Assembly (NCBI GenBank): GCA_963855995.1
Contig: OY979730.1
Location: forward strand, 9,773,300-9,837,299
From: Muricea muricata
Lineage: Eukaryota; Cnidaria; Anthozoa; Malacalcyonacea; Plexauridae
Reading direction: 5' to 3'
DNA: 64,000 nt
Shown: piece after piece, positions 59,501-64,000 of the stretch
Layout of the letters: each line of letters opens with the position of its first letter
Position numbering within the stretch: position 1 is the stretch's first letter
The notes under the pieces: generated by a model
The model's input: only the letters and a program-made list of their open reading frames with translations
Told to the model about the DNA's origin: nothing
The model's database searches: none
Made by a program: the position numbers and the translations under genes

Positions 59501-59643
59501 TTGTGAGCTTCGTCTCGGGTCTTATATACTTCGTGTACACATTAATGATGGTGTTTACCTTTTGGCTTCTCACTGGCACGATCGGTTTCTACGCCACCTA
59601 TTTCTTCATAAGAAAGATTTACGGCGCAGTGAAGATTGATTAA
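47516..59643 (+). CDS. TM9SF4: TM9SF4, transmembrane 9 superfamily member 4
   Basis: Twenty-two coding exons: 47516-47545, 47706-47810, 48435-48534, 49055-49098, 49668-49777, 50358-50412, 50659-50706, 51987-52039, 52141-52182, 52683-52777, 52875-52915, 53243-53354, 54292-54362, 54474-54606, 55593-55674, 56185-56344, 57089-57184, 57542-57621, 58065-58128, 58360-58479, 58773-58862, 59494-59643. Total 1881 nt, 626 residues (human TM9SF4 642); all phases agree. Nonaspanins act in Golgi/endosomes in membrane protein sorting, adhesion and phagocytosis. Seen: signal peptide ([17 protein letters not shown]), luminal domain with [47 protein letters not shown] and the juxtamembrane [20 protein letters not shown]; then nine membrane segments with [57 protein letters not shown] and [15 protein letters not shown]. 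The tail ends AVKID, a KxD-type COPI signal typical of the family. The luminal variable loop is shorter than in vertebrates. Confidence 0.97.
49208..49590. mobile_element. Family I MITE, full copy
   Basis: Left AATAGACCATTCTCCTATTG GACAAAC and right GTTTGTCTAATGGGAGAATG GTCTATT are inverted ends. TM9SF4 intron 4. Fragments at 4640-4932, 13990-14090 and 48240-48420. Confidence 0.85.
49870..50285 (-). repeat. Family D tandem repeat, four units, reverse orientation
   Basis: TTTAGTTTAGGTTTCC then TGTAGTAACACTGGATCAAT AAGAGATGATCCTTACTGGA and AACAGTT ... AGAGCTATCCAGTATAAATA; starts of units near 49882, 49996 and 50109, a period of about 114. The fourth unit is shortened. TM9SF4 intron 5. Confidence 0.9.
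50965..51485. mobile_element. MITE of about 520 bp with long imperfect arms
   Basis: Left arm: CAAGTTTAAAGTGTTTATGC, GGGTTGGTAACTTCTTTTAC AG, TTTAGCTTTGAATAATATGC AAAT, GACATCACAGTGCATAATG. Right arm holds the inverse of each in reverse order, ending GCATAAACACTTTAAATGAC. TM9SF4 intron 7. Confidence 0.88.
51486..51930. repeat. Dispersed element shared with 56470-56990
   Basis: TTGTCAATTACGTTTGCTGA TTGCC, GTTAAATAACCTAAGGTGAA GCAT, TGCATTGTGTCGTCATGGGC, and GCATCAGTAACAGAGTTGAT GGCGTCG are in the same order as in the other copy. TM9SF4 intron 7. Confidence 0.65.
52285..52530. repeat. Family A repeat, GATGACTGCAAGG subtype, TM9SF4 intron 9
   Basis: GATGCAACTTGATGTTTGCA, CTTGACAATCAACTTGCATC AAG, GCAAGCGATGTGAACGCATC CTGATATCGGCTTGATGACT. 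Nearly identical to the copy at 58545-58725. Confidence 0.8.
53424..53816. mobile_element. MITE with CAGGGTGTTAGCCAGG ends
   Basis: Starts CCAGGGTGTTAGCCAGG and ends CCTGGCTAACACCCTGG. Subterminal GGCGGCCGTCCGACCGTCC and GACGGCCACGGACGGCC repeats. TM9SF4 intron 12. Confidence 0.85.
53817..54135. repeat. Family A-like repeat, CATGATATAACAATATTG subtype
   Basis: GGTTGTTCCAACAAGACTGA TACAGTCATGATATAACAAT, GTGTTGTCCACTTTGTGACA ATC, GTTGTTAAAAGTTGTC. Begins where the MITE at 53424-53816 ends. Confidence 0.7.
54635..54785. repeat. AT-rich simple sequence (TAATAATTAT)
   Basis: Low-complexity A/T run of irregular TAATAAT units, continued at 55025-55085 beyond the neighbouring repeat. TM9SF4 intron 14. 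Confidence 0.8.
54785..55020. repeat. Repeat with palindromic GCTATCTATCGAGGAATAGATAGC, copy 2
   Basis: ATCTAATTGTTTTAGTAGAA T, TTTTGCTACTCGCTATCTAT CGAGGAATAGATAGCG and GTATGATTCTACTAAT match 38873-39195 in reverse. Confidence 0.75.
55368..55536. repeat. Small MITE with TTAAAATATAATTTTGTGGA ends, copy 2
   Basis: Left TTAAAATATAATTTTGTGGA, right TCCATAAAATTATGTTTTA; longer interior than 26368-26477, with TTTATTATCGCAGAGCTTTC opposite GGCTCTGCGATAATAAACTT. Confidence 0.75.
55735..56075. repeat. Family A repeat, TM9SF4 intron 15
   Basis: GCCACAGACTTGTTGCAATT, TTGCAACAAGTCTGTTAAAA TCAGGC, AAGCCATGCGAACACATCCT GATATCGG core, ends GCCGTTTTTGGCTGTGTAG. About 60 bases after exon 15. Confidence 0.8.
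56470..56990. repeat. Dispersed element shared with 51486-51930
   Basis: Same motif order (TTGTCAATTACTTTTGCTGA TCGC, GTTAAATAACTTGATGTGAA, TGCATTGTATCGTCTTGGGC, GCATCAGTAACAGAGTTATT GGCGTCG) and same orientation. TM9SF4 intron 16. Confidence 0.65.
57715..57985 (+). repeat. Tandem repeat of about 78 bp (CACGAAAGGTATAGGTTCTTTCACTAC)
   Basis: Three units with TAGTACACGAAAGGTATAGG TTC, CTAACTTCACTAACGTTGCC AGTGTAGGTAGTGC. Relatives of the GAAAGAACCTATACC part lie at 23640-23690, 28065-28120 and 55235-55310. TM9SF4 intron 18. Confidence 0.85.
58545..58730. repeat. Family A repeat, GATGACTGCGAGG subtype, TM9SF4 intron 20
   Basis: AAAAGTCTTGACAATCAACT TGCATCAAGCC, GCAAGCGATGTGAACGCATC CTGATATCGGC, ends TTGTTTTTGGCTGTGCAG. 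Confidence 0.8.
58905..59035. repeat. Short inverted repeat with ATTAAAAACTGTATATTTCG ends
   Basis: TTATTAAAAACTGTATATTT CGAATCAAATTTGATT at 58910-58945 is the inverse of AATCAAATCTGATTCGAAAT ATACAGTTTTTAATAA at 58993-59028. Arms of about 36 bp, spacer about 47. TM9SF4 intron 21. Confidence 0.85.
59228..59453. mobile_element. Family C MITE, uninterrupted copy
   Basis: GACCGGTGGTACGAATGGTG AATAGCGC at the left, TTAGTACAACCGACC at the right, interior AAAACCCATATTAAAGTTGA AGTCAC. It gives the empty-site sequence for the nested insertion at 19379-19680. Confidence 0.8.
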
Positions 59644-59727
59644 CATCGAAGAATCGACAATATTGTGAACGATAGTCGCGAAGCACAAACTAATTTTGGT
59701 TTATATTTAAGGCAAGTAACCACAGTT

Positions 59728-59954
59728 ATTCACCGTAGCAAAAAAGGATGGCGGATTTCGAAATCGTTTAAAAAGGCAAATTAACGTCTTTTGAAGAACA
59801 GAATTAAAGACAATTGGTCATTTTCATACTTGTGATAATGTTTGAGTTCATTGGCTTTGCTTCTTCTCACCCTTTCCTAGCTATTCCTACTTGATACCCG
59901 CAATGCATTCTAGTAAAATCGACATGACGCCATTTTTTTTTGCTACGGTGAATT
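59728..59954. mobile_element. MITE with TTCACCGTAGCAAAAA ends
   Basis: Left TTCACCGTAGCAAAAAAGGA TGGCGGATTTCG, right CGACATGACGCCATTTTTTT TTGCTACGGTGAA. The related segment 2375-2460 shares GATGGCGGAT, GTAAATCGTTTCAAAAAGCG and TTGACGTCTGTTGAAGGAC-like sequence. Confidence 0.82.
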
Positions 59955-60849
59955 GTAGTTCAAGTCTTGGACAGGACATGTATTTCATTTTTCCTTGTGG
60001 AAACGTTTGTTGCGATATACGGGGAGAGGGGGTGTACTCGAAGGGGTATATACGGTGAGAGGGGGTATACTTGTGCTTGCTAAAATTGCTCCTAACCTCG
60101 AATGTTTTATCATTTTACGATGATCAAATAACTTATTGCTTCTGACCACTGATCTCAAACCTATAAAGTAAAGTGAAGCGATGATTCCTGGGGAGAAATT
60201 GAAGCATTTTTCTGAGTTTTGAGTTGAACTACTTAACGTTAAAGAATGAGCTTTACTTCAAATTGAGGCTATTGAAAAGAATTTTGTGTTGAAGGAAAAA
60301 TTAAAAACTTTCAAGGGAAATTTGCCTTATTTTAGAAAACCACAACCGTCAAATATTTGTTGCTTAAAGTTTTTACTAATTTTTAATAGCTTCGATTTAA
60401 TATTGCAAAACCCATTTTTCGGCGTGAGGTATTCTAACTTAAAACTCAGAAAAACTAGCTTGGCTTCCTCTATCATTGCCGACAGTGTTGAGTTCTTTTA
60501 GAGGTCACTGCCTTTAACTTTGAGTTTTGACTGACTTTTCATTCTAAATATTCTGGCTTCATAATTGGCTGACTGCATTGAAAAGAATGCTTTATCCGGT
60601 TATAGTTTCAAAGTCAGTGATTCTAACTTAATTCAACTGGAACAAGTTTGTCAAGATTTTTAACTTGCTTATAGGTGGTGTTATACTAGCTACGCTGCAT
60701 GTATAACATCTACGCCGAACTCATTTGGTCCCTGTTCTTAGATTTGAACTAAAATTTAGGTTTCTTTCACGTAAATGTACATTATTTTTATTTCTGATAT
60801 GTTCCTCAGTGCTTCGCGTATCACGAGATGACAAATTCTTTACATACAA

Positions 60850-60985
60850 AGCCAAAAACGGGCAGGTTGCAACAAGTCTGTGAGCATCTTGCAGCAGACT
60901 TATTTGCCACAAGCCGTTGGATAAACAAGCAAGTTATTGCAACAAGCCTGAATATAACAGGCTTGTTGTAACTTGATGAAATTGA
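60850..60985. repeat. Family A repeat, short copy
   Basis: CAGGTTGCAACAAGTCTGTG AGC, GCAACAAGCCTGAATATAAC AGGCTTGTTGTAACTTGATG. The core with GAACGCATCCTG is missing. Confidence 0.65.
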
Positions 60986-61239
60986 TTGGGATGGCGAGCG
61001 AAGCATGAGGACGATTTGTGGTCTCTGTACATTATATGTAATGCTACTGTCCAGTACGAAAAAACTAGACAACATATGTTTTAAGTTTTGTTGTATTTTC
61101 GTAAAAAACGACCTAGTAAATTTACAAAAATACTATGTCTACGATAAATGTTCTTGCTATTGACATCAATCAATTTGATTTGTCTTAACAAATTTCAAGA
61201 AAGCTTCAAGTTTCGCAGAAACTTGGTTAAACTACAGGC

Positions 61240-61990
61240 GTAACACACAAGTTGTAACAAGTCTGTTCACAAGCTGTTGACAAGTTGTGTTCGACTGCTT
61301 GTTCCAAGTTGTTGGAACAAGTTGTTAACAACTTGATGGGGCTATCAGACTTGCTACAAGGTTGTTCAAACAAAATTGATACAGTCATGATATGACTATA
61401 TTGTTACAGTCTTGTGTTGTCAACTTTGTGACTTACGACAGGTCTGTATCAGAGTTTTTAAAGCAACCTTGTTACTTGTCTGATGACCGTGTCAAGCTTG
61501 TTACAAATTGTCAGAAAATTGTTCGGACAAGCAGTGCGAACAATACACACGTAAGAATCTCACAACTTGTAGCAAGTCTACAACAAGTTTGGAACAACTT
61601 ATTGACAACTTGTAACATACTTGCTGATTTTGTCAGACTTGTCACAAGCTTGATTCAACAAACCTGTTTCAATCACGATATAACAATATTGTTACAACCT
61701 TGTTTCGTCAACCTTGTGACGTTCTTGTTATATCGTAACTGTACCGGACTTGTTCGAACAACCTTGCAACAAGTCTGATTGTCCCATCAAGCTTGCTACA
61801 AGTTGTTAACAGCTTGTTACAAACTTGTTCCAACAAACATGGAACAAGCAGTGCGAACACAACTTGTGAACAGCCTTGTTACAACTGGTTTGCAGACTTG
61901 CAACAACTTGACGTGCGTTTTTACGCGTGTACCTGCCCGTTGACAGACTTGATACAAGTTGTGAGACAGGTTTGTTACAAGTTCACTGTT
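61240..61990. repeat. Family A-like array, CATGATATGAC subtype, 750 bp
   Basis: At least two long palindromic units: CAAGTTGTAACAAGTCTGTT, GGGGCTATCAGACTTGCTAC, ATACAGTCATGATATGACTA, GTGTTGTCAACTTTGTGAC; then CAATCACGATATAACAATAT TG, GTCAACCTTGTGACGTTC, GTCCCATCAAGCTTGCTACA. It is the longest copy in the window and ends about 95 bases short of the stathmin stop codon. Confidence 0.75.
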
Positions 61991-62084
61991 TCAGTCGGAT
62001 CTTTCTCCAAGTCAGTGGTAATATTTGACTGCTGCCAGTCTACCAGAACTTGGAACGTCGATTCCGACGTGTCCCTAGTCGTAG

Positions 62085-63154
62085 TCACTCGCTTGCGTTT
62101 AATTGGTTTTCCACATCGATTCTATCGTTTTCGGATATTTTCACTATTTCCGTAACATTTTCTCTAGTATTGTCCAAGTTTTCTTCGTTTGCTTTTTGGC
62201 TTTCTTGCGCGTGTCGCATTTGTACGAAACTCTCATGCTGATCGAAGAAGAAGTGTGATTTGTCTTGGATTTTCTTGTTGTGTTGCTAAAACGATATAGG
62301 AAGTATTTAAACTATTGAAAACTTGAATAAGCTTCAGTTAGATGGCCCAGTCATATAAACGGGTTTTCCTGGAGTTCCAGAATGGATACTACCTTATCGA
62401 TCTAGTGTTACTACAGGAGGAAACCTAAATTAAACTAACTTTATTTATGCTGGGTATTTCTATCTGTTATTCTGAACTTTTCTTCCTAAAGGTCCAGCAA
62501 GGATTATCTCTTATTGATCCAGTGTTACTACAGGAGGAAACCTAAACTACACTAACTTTATTTATACTGGATAGCTCTATCAGTTCTAAACTGTTCTTCC
62601 TAGAGGTCCTCAGATTGATGGAGTGTCTGTATAACCGTCAGTTCTAAACTGCTTTTCCTAGAGGTGTATACAGGAATTGCTGTGTTTATTAAACTCTATC
62701 AGAGAAGTAATGATGCAGTCTAGACATTGTTATGTCTTGACGATTCTGAGACAGAAGATTGTACATTCTAGTTTTTAGAGAAACAGCTGTTCTTATCTTC
62801 TTTTTTGACAATTAAAGAGCTACCACCCATCCCATTACATAAAACGTCGCCTAACCTGTCTTCGTTCTTCTGCTTTCCTCATTTTTTCCTCCAACTGCTC
62901 TTTCGTTAGCTTTTTCTTCTTTTTACGTTTTTCCAGTTTTGGCAGCTGAGCTTTCTTCATGTTTCCAGTTTCGGGACTGAATGTTATGTCAAATGCGAGG
63001 CCGCCTCTCGTCTTAGGCCGCTCCGACAAACTGTTGCTTGGTAAAGGCGGTAGTTTCGGCACAGAAGACTCGGAATCTCTCTTTTGTAATTCTAAGCGCT
63101 TTCGTTCTTTGCCGCTCTGCTTGCGAGGACATGCGATGCCTTCTAGAACTAAGT
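62085..63154 (-). CDS. Stathmin-domain protein, two 3' exons (5' partial)
   Basis: Minus strand. Exon 63154-62856 is bounded by TTTTCAG and a GTTAGG donor; exon 62285-62085 follows an ATCGTTTTAG acceptor and ends in TGA. They join in phase 0 and encode about 165 residues. The stathmin-like core is GGLAFDITFSPETG, a Lys-rich stretch (KLEKRKKKKKL), then TKEQLEEKMRKAEERRQ, which matches the stathmin hinge and long helix start, followed by a charged helix (QHESFVQMRHAQESQKANEE; ENVTEIVKISENDR). Upstream residues LVLEGIACP and the proline-rich linker resemble stathmin domain-containing protein 1 (STMND1) more than classic stathmin. Stathmin domains bind tubulin; whether this diverged helix does is unknown. 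The incoming exon has a split codon, so N-terminal exons lie further right. It is convergent with TM9SF4. Confidence 0.82.
62385..62670 (+). repeat. Family D tandem repeat, about two and a half units
   Basis: GTGTTACTACAGGAGGAAAC at 62406 and 62523 (period 117), TTTATACTGGATAGCTCTAT CAG, CTGTTCTTCCTAGAGGTCC. It is in the intron of the stathmin-domain gene. Confidence 0.85.
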
Positions 63155-64000
63155 CTGAAAATTAAAATACAAGATTGTTCAAATACAGAAAGTAGACAAA
63201 CCAAGAGACGTTGTTTCCCCGCCATGGTTTCTGAAGGTGGACAAACCAGGAAACATTGTTTCCTAGCCATGTTTCCTGAAGGTGGACAAACCAGGAAACA
63301 TTGTTTCGTAGCCATGTTTCCTGAAGGCGGACAAACCATGAAACATTGTTTCCTAGCCATGTTTTATTGAAGATTTATGAACCATCAAACGCTAATTACA
63401 AAGCTTTCACAATTTATTTTAAAATATACCTTACAATGAGCTCTAAAGAGCGCCCACACAGAAGTGTCATAACAGTTTGCGGCAGATGACATCCGTTGCT
63501 AAGCAATGGCGTCATCTTGCTGGTTGCTAAGGGAACAGTCATTCAAATTTCGTCCGCGAAAGGATTAAGAAATGTCAGAAATACAGGCTAAACACAAACT
63601 AACTTACACTAAAGGATTTTTTATTCGTTAATTTATCTGAAAGGTGTAAAAAAAGTTTTATTTGTTAAGCTCATGAGAAAACAACGAAATATTTTTGCAA
63701 TTTAGTTCAAATTATCACAGCTGTTTTGCAAGTAAATATTGATTAGATTAACGATTGTTGAAGAGCATATGGCTAGCAAGCGACAAGAACCACGGCAAAA
63801 AATCTCCCTGCGTTCACAGCATGAACTTATACTTCCCGATTGAATTCTTGAAATTCCAACAGAATGCTCGGAATATTTTTTTCGGGGTCGTCCTTGGGTT
63901 TAAATTTGATCCTATTATAATCTGTTTGTTTGACATTTAGATGTGGAAAATGTGAACTTTCCCGCTAACGTAACGAATTATTGATAATTTGATTTTTTTT
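63155..64000. other. Upstream of the stathmin-domain exon, presumed intron
   Basis: Contains the 46-bp tandem repeat at 63205-63362 and otherwise AT-rich sequence. No upstream exon of the minus-strand gene was recognised. Confidence 0.4.
63205..63362. repeat. 46-bp tandem repeat (CCATGTTTCCTGAAGGTGGACAAACC)
   Basis: Three to four units of GCCATGTTTCCTGAAGGTGG ACAAACCAGGAAACATTGTT TCCTA. Each unit is itself partly palindromic (GTTTCCTG / CAGGAAAC). The first unit is most diverged. It forms spurious open frames on both strands. Confidence 0.93.

Larger units (their letters stand above)
59644..62084. other. Convergent intergenic region between TM9SF4 and the stathmin-domain gene
   Basis: Holds the 3' UTRs of both genes, the MITE at 59728-59954 and family A arrays at 60850-60985 and 61240-61990. 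The stretch 59955-60840 is AT-rich with GGGGAGAGGGGGTGTACT repeats at 60017-60070; no further gene seen. No certain polyadenylation signal for either gene. Confidence 0.45.

Overview
This is a eukaryotic, animal nuclear window. It is AT-rich, has many GT-AG introns and is full of short inverted-repeat transposons, tRNA-derived SINE pieces and minisatellites. PHACTR, LAPTM4, TM9SF4 and a stathmin-domain gene are animal-type genes, and the compact introns, RING-kelch gene and dense MITE load fit a non-bilaterian or other marine invertebrate. A cnidarian is my best guess, but this is inference; no rRNA or mitochondrial marker is present to settle it. Gene models were built by reading exons by eye, requiring GT-AG borders, matching intron phases and family-conserved residues. 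They are not supported by transcript data.

Layout: (1) 979-20936, plus strand, the 3' eleven coding exons of a PHACTR (phosphatase and actin regulator) gene with four RPEL motifs and the C-terminal PP1-binding tail; its 5' end lies left of the window. A RING/TRAF-type zinc finger/coiled-coil/kelch gene (7444-9708) sits on the same strand inside one PHACTR intron and carries an in-frame TAG next to two apparently compensating frameshifts. (2) 22764-30006, plus strand, a complete seven-exon LAPTM4 gene (about 214 residues). (3) 31225-44833, plus strand, a complete sixteen-exon gene for a 15-finger C2H2 zinc finger protein (about 985 residues). (4) 47516-59643, plus strand, a complete 22-exon TM9SF4 gene (about 626 residues). 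(5) 62085-63154, minus strand, the last two exons of a stathmin-domain gene, convergent with TM9SF4 and running off the right edge.

How the genes relate: there is no operon logic. PHACTR and the stathmin-domain protein act on the actin and microtubule cytoskeleton respectively; LAPTM4 and TM9SF4 are both endosomal/lysosomal/Golgi multi-pass membrane proteins; the zinc finger protein is a presumed DNA-binding regulator. Their adjacency is probably coincidental.

The rest is introns and intergenic DNA made largely of repeats. At least ten dispersed families recur within the window, most with terminal inverted repeats. The most striking non-coding items are a near-perfect palindrome of about 227 bp (46319-46545), a MITE nested in another MITE with a TA duplication, a dispersed tandem repeat of about 113-117 bp at three loci, a 58-nt almost perfectly paired hairpin (21425-21482), tRNA-like bodies bounded by inverted repeats, and a candidate alternative first exon of PHACTR (17776-17936) that is in phase with the downstream RPEL exon.
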